Source: Bacilli bacterium
GTDB taxonomy: Bacteria > Bacillota_I > Bacilli_A > RF39 > UBA660
Length of the DNA: 64,000 nucleotides
Direction: 5' to 3'
Assembly (NCBI GenBank): GCA_900768815.1
Contig: CAAGEE010000018.1
Location: 1-64,000 of the forward strand
A program made the position numbers and the translations under genes. Each line of letters opens with the position of its first letter. Within the stretch, counting starts at the first letter, position 1. Of the stretch, positions 36,132-46,000 are shown in pieces. The notes beneath the pieces were generated by a model. It saw only the letters and a list, made by a program, of their open reading frames with translations. It had not been told where the DNA came from and did no database searches.

Positions 36132-38261
36132 ATGCAAGAAATAATGATAATAAAAAAGAATGGTAATTTAGAAAAGTTTGATGCTGATAGAATAAAAAAA
36201 GCTGTTAGGACTAGTGCTGAGAGAGTAATGGTTAATTTAACTGATGAAGCAGTTGATAGAATTGTTTTAATAGTTAAAGATATGATAGGTACTCAGACTA
36301 CTAATCTTAGTGTAGAACAAGTACATAGTTTTGTAGAGTCTGCTTTAGAACAAGTTAATCCAATAGTAGCGAGAAGTTATAGGGAGTATAGAGATTATAA
36401 AAAAGATATAGTTCATATATTAGATAAAGTATATAAGAAAGCTCAAGTAATTACTTATATTGGGGATAAAGAATGTGCTAATATGGATAGTGCTTTAGTT
36501 ACTACGCAGAGGTGTTTAATATATAATAGTTTGAATAAAGAACTTTATAAGAAATTCTTTTTGACTGCTAATGAAATAGAGGCTTGTAAAGATGGATATA
36601 TTTATGTTCATGATATGAGTGCTAGACGTGATACGATGAATTGTTGTTTATTTGATATGGCTAATGTATTAAAAGATGGGTTTGAGATGAGTAATATTTG
36701 GTATACAGAGCCTAAGACATTACAAACAGCTTTTAATGTTATGGGTGATGTTATTATTAATACTACGGCTATGCAATATGGAGGATTTACGGTTCCTGAG
36801 GTTGATACTGTTCTTAAAAAATATGCAAAACTTACTTATAAAAAATATTATAATGAGTATTTAGATATTAAAGGGGATTCTTTTAAAGATGAAGCTGATA
36901 AGTATGCTTGGGATAAAGTAAAAAGAGAGTGTGAACAAGGTTATCAAGGAATAGAATATAAACTTAATACTGTTAGTTCTAGTAGAGGAGATTATCCATT
37001 TGTTACTTTTTCATTTGGAATTGATACTGATCCTTATGCGAAACTTATTAGTAGGGTTATATTAGATGTACATAGGGAAGGACAAGGAAAGAAAGGATTT
37101 AAAAGACCAACTTTGTTTCCTAAATTAGTATTTTTATATGATAAAAATTTACATGGTAAAGGATGTTCTTTGAGAGATAATTTTTTAGCAGCTATAAAGT
37201 GTAGTCAAAAGACAATGTATCCAGATTATTTATCATTAACTGGAGAGGGTTATGTATGTGAAATGTATAAAAAATATAAAAGAGTTGTTAGTCCAATGGG
37301 ATGTAGGGCATTTTTATCACCTTGGTATGAAAGAGGGGGAATGAATCCTGAAGATAAAAGTGATAAACCGGTTTTTATAGGAAGATTTAATATAGGAGCA
37401 GTGTCATTACATTTACCAATGATTTTAGCTAAGGCAAGAGAAGAACAAAAGGATTTTTATGAAGTTTTGGATTATTATTTGGAAATGATTAGGAAGATAC
37501 ATATTAGGACTTATAGATATTTGGCTAAAAGAAAAGCTTCTACTAATCCAGTTGCTTATTGTCAGGGAGGATTTTATGGAGGTAATTTAAAACCGGATGA
37601 GGCAATTGAACCTGTACTTAAGTCATCTACTGCTTCTTTTGGAATAACAGCTTTGAATGAGTTACAAGTTTTATATAATGGAAAAAGTATTGTTGAAGAT
37701 GGAGAGTTTGCTTTAGAGGTTTTAAAATATATTAATAAGAAGATATTGGAATTTAAAGAAGAGGATCATATTTTATATGCAATATATGGTACTCCGGCTG
37801 AGAATTTATGTGGATTACAGATTAAACAATTTAGGAAAAAGTATGGAGTTATTGAAGGGGTAAGTTCTAGAGAATATGTTTCTAATAGTTTTCATTGTGG
37901 AGTATGGGAAGATATTACTGGTATTGAAAAGCAAGATTTAGAGAATCGTTTTTGGGAATTATTTAAAGGGGGTCGTATTCAATATGTGCGTTATAATTTG
38001 AGTTATAATAATGAGGCTATGCTTACTTATATAGAAAGAGCAATGGAGTTAGGTTTTTACGAGGGAGTTAATTTGAGTCTGGCTTATTGTAATAGTTGTG
38101 GACATGAGGAATTAGATATGGATGTATGTCCTAAGTGTGGTAGTAGTGATTTAACTAAGATCGATAGAATGAATGGATATTTATCTTATTCTAGAGTACA
38201 TGGGGATACAATGCTTAGTAATGCAAAGATGGTTGAAATATCAGAAAGGAAGTCGATGTAG
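36132..38261 (+). CDS. nrdD: anaerobic ribonucleoside-triphosphate reductase, complete form
   Basis: 709 residues. ATP-cone at the N terminus (about 3-90), ten-stranded barrel core, C-terminal zinc ribbon (YCNSCG...VCPKCG) and glycyl-radical loop RMNGYLS with Gly682. It reduces NTPs to dNTPs without oxygen after NrdG activation. The CNSCG pair resembles forms that use a thiol protein as reductant rather than formate; this is inference. It begins an operon with a deoxyribosyltransferase-like gene, nrdG and dut, each coupled by overlap or contact. GGAG lies upstream of the ATG. Confidence 0.93.
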   Translation: MQEIMIIKKNGNLEKFDADRIKKAVRTSAERVMVNLTDEAVDRIVLIVKDMIGTQTTNLSVEQVHSFVESALEQVNPIVARSYREYRDYKKDIVHILDKVYKKAQVITYIGDKECANMDSALVTTQRCLIYNSLNKELYKKFFLTANEIEACKDGYIYVHDMSARRDTMNCCLFDMANVLKDGFEMSNIWYTEPKTLQTAFNVMGDVIINTTAMQYGGFTVPEVDTVLKKYAKLTYKKYYNEYLDIKGDSFKDEADKYAWDKVKRECEQGYQGIEYKLNTVSSSRGDYPFVTFSFGIDTDPYAKLISRVILDVHREGQGKKGFKRPTLFPKLVFLYDKNLHGKGCSLRDNFLAAIKCSQKTMYPDYLSLTGEGYVCEMYKKYKRVVSPMGCRAFLSPWYERGGMNPEDKSDKPVFIGRFNIGAVSLHLPMILAKAREEQKDFYEVLDYYLEMIRKIHIRTYRYLAKRKASTNPVAYCQGGFYGGNLKPDEAIEPVLKSSTASFGITALNELQVLYNGKSIVEDGEFALEVLKYINKKILEFKEEDHILYAIYGTPAENLCGLQIKQFRKKYGVIEGVSSREYVSNSFHCGVWEDITGIEKQDLENRFWELFKGGRIQYVRYNLSYNNEAMLTYIERAMELGFYEGVNLSLAYCNSCGHEELDMDVCPKCGSSDLTKIDRMNGYLSYSRVHGDTMLSNAKMVEISERKSM

Positions 38262-38582
38262 ATGTATAGTGTTGTTTTATTGATAGGCAGTACTAAATTT
38301 AAAGATGTATTTTTAGAGGTTGAAGAGAAATTGGCTTTGAAAGGATATTTAGTTTTTACTCCTTCCGTTTATAATCAATCTGGGGAGGTACCAGGATGTG
38401 GAGTTGAGATTAAGAAGATATTAGATACGGCTGCTAAAATGAAGGTATGTCGTAGTGATATAGTTATTGTTATTGATAAAGATGGTTATATTGGTAGTAG
38501 TACTAAGGAGCAGATTGAATGGGCTGAATTATTAAATAAACCAGTTTTATATTATAGTCATGGGGATGTTGAGAAGTTATGA
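38262..38582 (+). CDS. nucleoside 2-deoxyribosyltransferase-like protein
   Basis: 106 residues with a flavodoxin-like fold: MYSVVLLIGSTKFKDVF at the N terminus, CRSDIVIVIDKDGYIGSSTKEQIEWAELLNKPVLYY at the C terminus, as in small deoxyribosyltransferase-like proteins. The Glu/Gln in EQIEWAEL corresponds to the usual catalytic region. It lies between nrdD and nrdG and overlaps nrdG by four bases, suggesting a role in deoxynucleotide supply or repair. No activity is proven for most members. Confidence 0.65.
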   Translation: MYSVVLLIGSTKFKDVFLEVEEKLALKGYLVFTPSVYNQSGEVPGCGVEIKKILDTAAKMKVCRSDIVIVIDKDGYIGSSTKEQIEWAELLNKPVLYYSHGDVEKL

Positions 38583-39121
38583 GATACCATAATATTACAA
38601 AAGCTGATATGTTAAATGGGGACGGACTTAGAGTTGTCTTATGGCTAGCGGGATGTTCTCATCATTGTCAGGCTTGTCAGAATCCAATTACGTGGGATGC
38701 TAATGATGGACTTATCTTTGATGAAGAGGCTAAGAGAGAAGTATTTGCTGAATTAGAGAAGAGTTGGTGTAGTGGCTTAACTTTATCCGGAGGAGATCCA
38801 TTATATGTTGGAAATAGAAAAGATGTTAGTTTATTAGTTAAAGAGATTAAGAGTAAATTTCCTGATAAGAATATTTGGTGTTATACTGGATATACTTGGG
38901 AAGAGTTAATGAAACAAGTAAAAGATGATGAAAATCTTAAGATTATTTTGAATAATGTAGATGTTTTATTAGATGGTAGATTTGTTTTAAGTTTGGCATT
39001 AGAGAAATTACATTATGTTGGTAGTAGTAATCAGAGAATTATTGATGTTAGGAGTAGTTTAGATACTGGGAACATTGATTTGTATATTGATAATAATAAG
39101 TTATTAGAGGGAGAAGTATAA
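38579..39121 (+). CDS. nrdG: anaerobic RNR-activating protein NrdG, first copy
   Basis: 180 residues. Radical-SAM motif CSHHCQAC (Cys26, Cys30, Cys33) and LTLSGGDPLY. It forms the glycyl radical on NrdD using SAM and a 4Fe-4S cluster. It overlaps dut by one base and presumably serves the NrdD of this operon. Confidence 0.95.
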   Translation: MRYHNITKADMLNGDGLRVVLWLAGCSHHCQACQNPITWDANDGLIFDEEAKREVFAELEKSWCSGLTLSGGDPLYVGNRKDVSLLVKEIKSKFPDKNIWCYTGYTWEELMKQVKDDENLKIILNNVDVLLDGRFVLSLALEKLHYVGSSNQRIIDVRSSLDTGNIDLYIDNNKLLEGEV

Positions 39122-39591
39122 TGAGAAAACGTGGATTTGAAATAGTAAAAGGATATGAAGATAAGGGGATAAATTTACCTGTTAGAAAGACTGCTCATTC
39201 GGCTGGATATGATGTTGAGGCTGCTGAGGATATAGTTATTCCTATGTATAAACCAGGAATTAAGCCTACACTTATTCCTACTGGGTTAAAAGCCTATTGT
39301 ATGGATGATGAGTGCTATTTATTGTTGAATCGTAGTTCAGGGCCTAAGAAAGGGTTTTTAATGGCAAATAGTGTAGGTTTAATAGATGCAGATTATTATG
39401 GTAATCCAGATAATGATGGACATTTTTATTTTGCATATTTTAATTGTGGTGATCATGATATTGAAGTTAAAAAAGGGGATGTTATAGGACAAGTTGTTTT
39501 TACAAAATATTTAGTTGTTGATAATGATAATGCTACAGGATCTAGAAATGGTGGCTTCGGATCTACTGATACAAAAATTAAGAAATTGTAA
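39121..39591 (+). CDS. dut: dUTP diphosphatase
   Basis: 156 residues of the trimeric dUTPase family. Motifs appear in order: AGYDVEAAED, NRSSGPKKGFLMANSVGLIDADYYGNPDN, and GSRNGGFGSTD at the C terminus. It hydrolyses dUTP to dUMP. As the last gene of a reductase operon it keeps new dUTP out of DNA. TAATG couples it to nrdG. Confidence 0.95.
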   Translation: MRKRGFEIVKGYEDKGINLPVRKTAHSAGYDVEAAEDIVIPMYKPGIKPTLIPTGLKAYCMDDECYLLLNRSSGPKKGFLMANSVGLIDADYYGNPDNDGHFYFAYFNCGDHDIEVKKGDVIGQVVFTKYLVVDNDNATGSRNGGFGSTDTKIKKL

Positions 39592-39613
39592 AAAATGATT
39601 TTTACATTTTTTT
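39587..39613 (+). terminator. dut terminator
   Basis: TGTAAAAA-ATGA-TTTTTACA then T7, overlapping the stop codon. Confidence 0.75.
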
Positions 39614-39886
39614 AATTTTTTTAATTTAAAAAAACATAAATTTGTTGAAAAATAAGGAAATTTATTAAAAAAAATCTATAAAAAATTAAAAAATACAGTT
39701 AGTGATTTTTACAAATGTATAAAAATGTCAATTGTCGTAAATCGAACAAAAAAATTTTTTTGCTGTTTTCTTTATATATCAACATATAAAAAAATAACTA
39801 AAAAAAAGTGTTGTTTTTTGTATTGATTTTTTTATGATTAATTTCTAAAATGAAGAAAAGAAGGTTATTTATGTGGAGGTTAAATT
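39614..39886 (+). promoter_or_regulatory. extremely AT-rich leader region with promoter of second nrd operon
   Basis: About 270 bases without a gene, with long A and T tracts. TTGTTT (39811), 16 bases and TATGAT (39833) make a plausible promoter. TTTATAT-6-ATATAAA (39771-39790) is a small inverted repeat upstream of it. I found no convincing NrdR box and no copy of the GTTGC-AAAT-GCAAC site. GGAGG stands before the ATG. Confidence 0.45.
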
Positions 39887-42202
39887 ATGGTAGAAGTAAG
39901 CGACAAATTAGAACAATTAATGGTTATTAAAAGAAATGGTAAGAAAGTACCATTTGATGAGACTAAAATCGCTTTGGCAATCAAAAAGGGTTTTGATAGT
40001 GTTGAAGTTGATAATGGTGAAGATGATAAACTTCGTAAATATGATAGTAAAGATATTCAAAAGGTATATCAAGCGGTTTTAAAGAAAATTGAAAAAACTG
40101 CTAAGGAAACTGATAAGTTCCAAATAGAACAAATTCAAGATTTTATTGAAGAAGAATTATCTTCTAAGGGATATGAAGATGTTTACAAATCTTTTTCTGA
40201 GTATCGTGAAAGAAGAGCTTTGTCTCGTCAATCTTTCTTTGATGACAAGAAGACTCACAAGTTTTTAAAATCATTAGAAAACTTGGGACTTAAATCCGCT
40301 AATGAAGAAGATGCTAAAAGAGAAAATGCTAATATTGATGGTAATAGTCCAATGGGTACTATGCTTCAATATGGTTCTACTGTTTCAAGAGAATTTGCTA
40401 AGGCATATTTAATGAAACCAGAATTTGCTAAGATGCATGATGAAGGAGAAATTCACATTCATGATATGGATTTCTTAGCAATGGGAACTACTACTTGCTG
40501 TCAAATAGATTTATCAAGACTATTTAAAAATGGTTTTGATACTGGACATGGGTATGTTAGACCTCCACAAGATATTTCAACTTATAGTTCTTTGGCTGCT
40601 ATAGTTATTCAGGCAAATCAAAATGATCAACATGGTGGACAATCTATACCAGCACTTGATTATTATTTAGCACCTGGTGTTTTAAAGACATTTAAGAAGC
40701 AATTTAAGCAAACTATATATGACTTTTTAGATTTAGATGGTTTTATTGGTATTATTAATATAGATAGAATTATTCGTGAAATTGATAAGATAGAGTCAAT
40801 TGAAGTTAATTTAGAAGAATTTAGTGATTATCAAAAAGGATCAGGTAGGGTAAAAGAAATATTTAAATTAGCAAGTGAGAAAGCTTTACAAAAGACTGAT
40901 AGGGCTACTCAACAAGCTATGGAAGCTTTTGTTCATAATTTAAATACAATGCATTCTAGAGCTGGTGCTCAAGTACCATTTTCTTCAGTAAACTTTGGTA
41001 CTGATATTTCTCCAGAAGGAAGAATGGTTACTAGAAATTTACTTTTAGCAACTGATAGAGGTTTAGGTAACGGAGAGACTCCAATATTCCCTGTATCAAT
41101 ATTTAAAGTAAAAGAAGGCGTTAACTATAATAAAGAAGATCCAAATTATGATTTATTTAAATTAGCTTGTAAAGTTTCAGCTAAGAGACTTTTCCCTAAC
41201 TTTGCATTTGTAGATGCTCCATTCAATTTACAGTTTTATAAACCAGGAGATGTTAATACAGAAATAGCTTATATGGGATGTCGTACAAGAGTTTTAGCGG
41301 ATGTTACTTCTCCTGATAATCAAGTTGTTACTGGTAGAGGAAACTTATCATTTACAACTATTAATTTACCAAGACTTGGAATTAAATATGGTGTAGCTTT
41401 AAAAGAAAGAGATAAAGCTGATATGAAAGGTTTCTATAATGAACTTGGCGAGATTATGGATAAGGTTCGTGATCAATTACTTGAGAGATTTGAAGTTCAA
41501 TGTAGTAAACATTCATATAACTTCCCATTCTTATTAGGACAAGGAGTTTGGACTAATGGTGAGAAGTTAAAACCAACTGATAGACTTAGAAAGGTATGGA
41601 AACATGGTTCTTTATCAACTGGTTTTATTGGTCTTGCTGAATGTTTAAAAGCATTAACTGGTGAACATCATGGTGAAAGCAAAGCTAGTCAAAAATTGGG
41701 CCTTGAAATTATTAAGTTTATGAGAAATAGGTGTGATGAGAATTCAGCTAAATATAATTTGAACTTTACTTGTTTGGCAACACCTGCTGAAGGATTATCT
41801 GGAAGATTTACATCTATTGATAGAGCAATTTATGGAAAGATTAAAGGCGTAACTGATAGGGAATATTATACTAATTCATTCCATGTACCAGTTTATTATA
41901 ATATTAGTATTACTGATAAGATTAAGACTGAAGCACCTTACCATGAACTTACTAATGGTGGACATATTTCATATATAGAATTAGATGGAGATGTTGCTAG
42001 TAACGTAGATGCCTTTGAAAAAGTTATTCGTATAATGAAAGAATCTGGTATTGGGTATGGAGCTATTAACCATCCAGTAGATAGAGATCCAGTATGTGGA
42101 TATGTTGGTGTAATTAATGATGTTTGTCCAGGATGTGGAAGACATGAATTTGAGGGAGTTCCAATAGAACAAATTACAGCACCTGAGTGTTGTGGAAGAT
42201 AA
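39887..42202 (+). CDS. nrdD: anaerobic ribonucleoside-triphosphate reductase, catalytic part lacking the glycyl-radical segment
   Basis: 771 residues. N-terminal ATP-cone (about 10-115), then a full NrdD barrel (YMGCRTRVLADV, NLSFTTINLPRLG, TYNFPFLLGQG-type block, CLATPAEGLSGRF). The C terminus has the zinc-site cysteines (DPVCGY, DVCPGC, then ECC; Cys737, 747, 750, 768/769) and stops there. The RRxTGYL glycyl-radical loop, normally next in this type, is absent and is encoded by the next small gene in the same frame after one TAA and ten codons. It is distinct from the complete NrdD 1.6 kb upstream. Confidence 0.9.
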   Translation: MVEVSDKLEQLMVIKRNGKKVPFDETKIALAIKKGFDSVEVDNGEDDKLRKYDSKDIQKVYQAVLKKIEKTAKETDKFQIEQIQDFIEEELSSKGYEDVYKSFSEYRERRALSRQSFFDDKKTHKFLKSLENLGLKSANEEDAKRENANIDGNSPMGTMLQYGSTVSREFAKAYLMKPEFAKMHDEGEIHIHDMDFLAMGTTTCCQIDLSRLFKNGFDTGHGYVRPPQDISTYSSLAAIVIQANQNDQHGGQSIPALDYYLAPGVLKTFKKQFKQTIYDFLDLDGFIGIINIDRIIREIDKIESIEVNLEEFSDYQKGSGRVKEIFKLASEKALQKTDRATQQAMEAFVHNLNTMHSRAGAQVPFSSVNFGTDISPEGRMVTRNLLLATDRGLGNGETPIFPVSIFKVKEGVNYNKEDPNYDLFKLACKVSAKRLFPNFAFVDAPFNLQFYKPGDVNTEIAYMGCRTRVLADVTSPDNQVVTGRGNLSFTTINLPRLGIKYGVALKERDKADMKGFYNELGEIMDKVRDQLLERFEVQCSKHSYNFPFLLGQGVWTNGEKLKPTDRLRKVWKHGSLSTGFIGLAECLKALTGEHHGESKASQKLGLEIIKFMRNRCDENSAKYNLNFTCLATPAEGLSGRFTSIDRAIYGKIKGVTDREYYTNSFHVPVYYNISITDKIKTEAPYHELTNGGHISYIELDGDVASNVDAFEKVIRIMKESGIGYGAINHPVDRDPVCGYVGVINDVCPGCGRHEFEGVPIEQITAPECCGR

Positions 42203-42232
42203 AAAAATAATTTAGAAATAGGAGGAATTTTT

Positions 42233-42394
42233 ATGGAAAAAATAGTTGGAGAAGGAGAAAAGTTCGAAAGAATAAGACGAGTTACTGGTTATTTAGCAGG
42301 AGATGTTTCAAGATTTAATAATGGTAAAAGAGCGGAAGAAAGAGACCGCGTAAAACACTCTGGTGTTAAAGAACTATTAAAAGAGACAAAATAA
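42233..42394 (+). CDS. free-standing glycyl-radical subunit of class III ribonucleotide reductase
   Basis: 53 residues. FERIRRVTGYLAG, SRFNNGKRAEERDRVKH is exactly the glycyl-radical tail that ends one-piece NrdD proteins; the radical would sit on Gly19. AGGAGG with a 7-base gap precedes the ATG, so it is translated on its own. Its TAA overlaps the ATG of nrdG by one base. It must dock into the catalytic chain, much as GrcA/YfiD replaces the damaged tail of pyruvate formate-lyase. Readthrough of the upstream TAA would give a single 835-residue-scale product as an alternative. Confidence 0.9.
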   Translation: MEKIVGEGEKFERIRRVTGYLAGDVSRFNNGKRAEERDRVKHSGVKELLKETK

Positions 42395-42945
42395 TGGAAA
42401 TTAGATTAGCTGCTGATTTACAACCAGATTCAATAGTTGATGGTGAAGGAATTAGAACAGTTGTGTGGACTCAAGGGTGTCCACACAATTGTAAAGGCTG
42501 TCATAACCCTGGGACCCATGATTTTAATGGTGGATTTTTAATGGATGTTGATGAAGTTATTGAAGAGTTAAAAAATATAGAAGGGCAAGATGGAATAACT
42601 TTATCCGGAGGAGATCCATTGTGTCAAAGTGATGCTTGTATAGAAATATGTAAGGCTGCTAAAGAGTTGGGACTTAATGTTTGGTGTTATACTGGTTTTA
42701 CATATGAGACTATTATTAATAATCCAAAACAAAGAAAATTATTAGAATATATTGATCTTTTGGTAGATGGTAAATTTGTTTTGGAAGAGAAGAGTTTAGA
42801 TATTTATTTTAGGGGTTCTAGAAATCAAAGAATAATTGATGTTCCAAAAAGTTTAGTTGAAGAAAGAGTAGTTTTGTTTGATAAATATATGGATGATAAG
42901 AATTATTCTTTGAATTATAAGAAACCGGAATATATGTTTATATGA
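42394..42945 (+). CDS. nrdG: anaerobic RNR-activating protein NrdG, second copy
   Basis: 183 residues with CPHNCKGC (Cys29, 33, 36), TLSGGDPLCQ and NVWCYTGFTYE. It is similar to the first NrdG but clearly diverged, so each reductase seems to have its own activase. Its substrate here would be the 53-residue glycyl-radical subunit rather than a tail of the large chain. Confidence 0.95.
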   Translation: MEIRLAADLQPDSIVDGEGIRTVVWTQGCPHNCKGCHNPGTHDFNGGFLMDVDEVIEELKNIEGQDGITLSGGDPLCQSDACIEICKAAKELGLNVWCYTGFTYETIINNPKQRKLLEYIDLLVDGKFVLEEKSLDIYFRGSRNQRIIDVPKSLVEERVVLFDKYMDDKNYSLNYKKPEYMFI

Positions 42946-42973
42946 GATGTTATCTTGTGATGGCATCTTTTTT
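42945..42973 (+). terminator. second nrd operon terminator
   Basis: AGATGTTATC-TTGT-GATGGCATCT (two G-U pairs) then T6, starting in the stop codon. Confidence 0.85.
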
Positions 42974-43052
42974 GCCTTTTGTAATGCTTGTAAATAGTAA
43001 TGCTATATGATAATATTATTATAGTTGATTATAGTAAAGAAGGTGGTAAAGT

Positions 43053-46000
43053 ATGGTGCCAAAGAAGTGGAAAACGTTTATCCTTAGACAGACAGATAAA
43101 CTGCTGTTAAAGAAAAAGGTTTTATTATTATTATTTTTAATTTTTAGTGTTGCTTTTTTTTTAATACTTAAGGATTCTTTTGCTGAGAATGTAGAAATTA
43201 AAAATGTTACCTTCCAATCAACAAAATTATCGTATGATAATAAAGATCCTGGAAGTTGGAAGGTTGATGCAAGTGCAAAATGGATTTCTAATGATACAGC
43301 ACGACTAACTTTTAATCTTAATTCTATTTCTATGCAAAAAGAAGCAAAACCGATAGATTTAGTGTTATTAGTGGACGATACTTTGAATATTGATGGACTG
43401 AAAAATCGTATTCGGGCTTTTGGAAGAACTTTTCTTAGAAGAAATACGGATAACTCTCTTGCAGTTATAAAATTTAATTCGGTAGCTGAAATAGTAAGTG
43501 ATTTTGGCACAGATATTAATGAGCTTGTTTCTTCTACATATGGTAATTTGGATGGCAGTACAGGTCTTAGTTATTATGAGGCTTTGAATTCTTTGAATGA
43601 ATTATTAGAAAATTCTGTTAATCATGGTAATAATGATGTTTGGGTTGTATTAGTTACGGATGGTTATCCGGCTAGAGATATGGGAAAAGAAAAAGAAATG
43701 TATAGCAATATTCGAAATGATTTTCCAGAAATAAAAAATTTTTTTGCAGTTCAATATAATGTTGGTAATAAAAAAAGTGATATTTTGAAGGATATGAGTG
43801 ATACTCAGTATATTGGAACAGATCTTTCTTCTTTTTACAAAATTATTACAAACATAGATTATATGATGAAATATGTTGATTATGATAAGTTTGGTTTTAA
43901 TATTTTGGTTAATACAGATATGTTTTCTATTGATAATATCAAACCAGATGCGATGTTTGGTACGACTGGAAATGTTATTGGAGCTAGAATGATATGGTTT
44001 TTTGGTAATACAGATTCATATAATCGACTTTCTACTGGTCTTAGTGTTAAGATGACTTTTGATCTTAAGTTGAGAGATGATTATAAGTATTTTTATCAGG
44101 ATGTTGGTTTATATCAACTTTTAAAAACAGTAGCAATTAATTATAAAATAGGCAATGTTTCTGAGAATGTTATTATTAAAGATTCTCCATCTCTTTTAAA
44201 TGCTTATCAGCTTATTTATGATGTTAATGCACCATCTGATTGTACGATTGATTTTTCACCGGACATAGTTTATAGAACACCATTTTTGGCAGTTAGGTCT
44301 TCTAATAGGTCTCCTGCTTGTGATGGCTATCAATTTAAAGGATGGAAAGTTGTTGATACTGATGTTGTTCAATATGATAAAAGTTTTGTGATGCCAGCTC
44401 ATGATGTTACTTTGAAAGCAAGTTGGTCTAAAGTAGCTATAAATAAATCAATGGATGGTACTATATATAAATCTGCTACTTTATATGATATTATGGCCGA
44501 TAATGCTGTTTTAGATACTAATTTGGACTTTAGCAGTACTTCATCTTCTAATAAAGGTATTTATACTTATTCTTCGACTGCAAATGATAATTATCCAATT
44601 TATTATTACCATGGTGCAGTTACTGATAACAATTTGTTATTTGCTGGTTTTTGTTGGAAAATAGTTAGAACTACAGATACTGGCGGTGTTAAAATTATAT
44701 ATAATGGTCTTCCTAATAGTAGTAATCAGTGTACTAATACTACTGGTAATATAGGTTCAGGTGTATTCAATTCGAATGATAGTTCTATTGCTAGTGTTGG
44801 TTATATGTATGGTAGCTCGGTGAATTCGAAAGAGTATACAAATCCAAAATGGTATGAGGCACTTGGACTGACTGTTTATACTTGGGATATGACTAAAACA
44901 CAGACAATGGGAACAGGTGAGTATTATTTTACTTCTAGTTCTTCTTCACTTCGAAGATATAATATTGAAGGAACATGGATACTTAATGATTCTAAACGGG
45001 CTACTTGGAGTACCTCATATACAAATTATTATACATGTTTAGATGGTTCTAGTAGTTGCAGAGATCCTGTTTATATTGTTGGTGGTACTTCTACTACGGC
45101 TAAGTATGTTCCATTCTATATGGATGCTTCTTCTTCACCATCATATACTGGAGAAAAGTATGTTATTGCAGACTCTCATATCGTTTGGGCTTCAAGTTAT
45201 TATAACTTACCTAATACTTATGTGTGCAAAGATAATGCATCTTCCTGTACGGAAGCATATTATGTTTTATCGTATTCTACTGGAGTAATACGATATATTT
45301 CTCTTACTGGTGGTACTACAGCTTCTACTTTAAAAACTCAGGCAGATAATAAAAAAATAGTTTTTGGTAACTGGGAACAGTGGGATGGTACACAGTATAT
45401 TTTGCGTGATACAGTTAGCGTTTCTATTATGGATTCATATTCTGAACTAAGTAAATTGTCTAAAGGTTATAATTATACTTGTTTTAGTGAAGATACTAAA
45501 TGTGCCTCCGTTAAATATCTTCTTTCTGGAGATGCTAGTAGTATTACTTATGTTGACTTGAATGCTTATAATTTATTGGCCTTCAAAGAGGCTGTGGTCT
45601 TTAAAAACACTAATGATTCTAATGCAAAAAAAGTTATTGAGACATGGTATCGGAACAATATGACAAGTTATACTAAATATTTGGAAGATACGGTTTTTTG
45701 TAATGATCGTGAAGTTTCTTCTGGAGCATTTTCCGGTGAGAATGGTGTTTTAGATAATCGACCGGTTCCTTTTGCTGGATATACAGCTACAAAACCATCG
45801 TTAACTTGTAATAATAGTTATGATAAGTTTACAACTTCTAATGGACTTAAATATCCGGTAGGATTAATCACATATGGAGAGATCTTTTTGGGTGGCAAGT
45901 CTGCTGAAGCATCATATTTGGGAACATCAGCATTTTGGTCTATGACACCTAGAAAATATGGTCCTACTGCAACTATGTATGTTTATAATAGGGATTTTAA

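Noticed and set aside
39614..39886. NrdR box or second copy of the FNR-type palindrome upstream of the split nrdD
   Set aside because: I looked for paired ACACTATATATAGTGT-like boxes and for GTTGC-4-GCAAC and found only loosely similar AT-rich stretches.
42200..42232. Frameshift or pseudogene explanation of the nrdD split
   Set aside because: Both parts are in the same frame, the second has AGGAGG with ideal spacing, and it is overlapped by nrdG. A sequencing indel cannot produce this. A nonsense substitution remains possible and is named in the finding.
43019..43510. 163-codon open frame opposite the start of VWA protein 1
   Set aside because: It overlaps the signal peptide and VWA domain of a convincing gene and the encoded sequence is low-complexity without a start signal.
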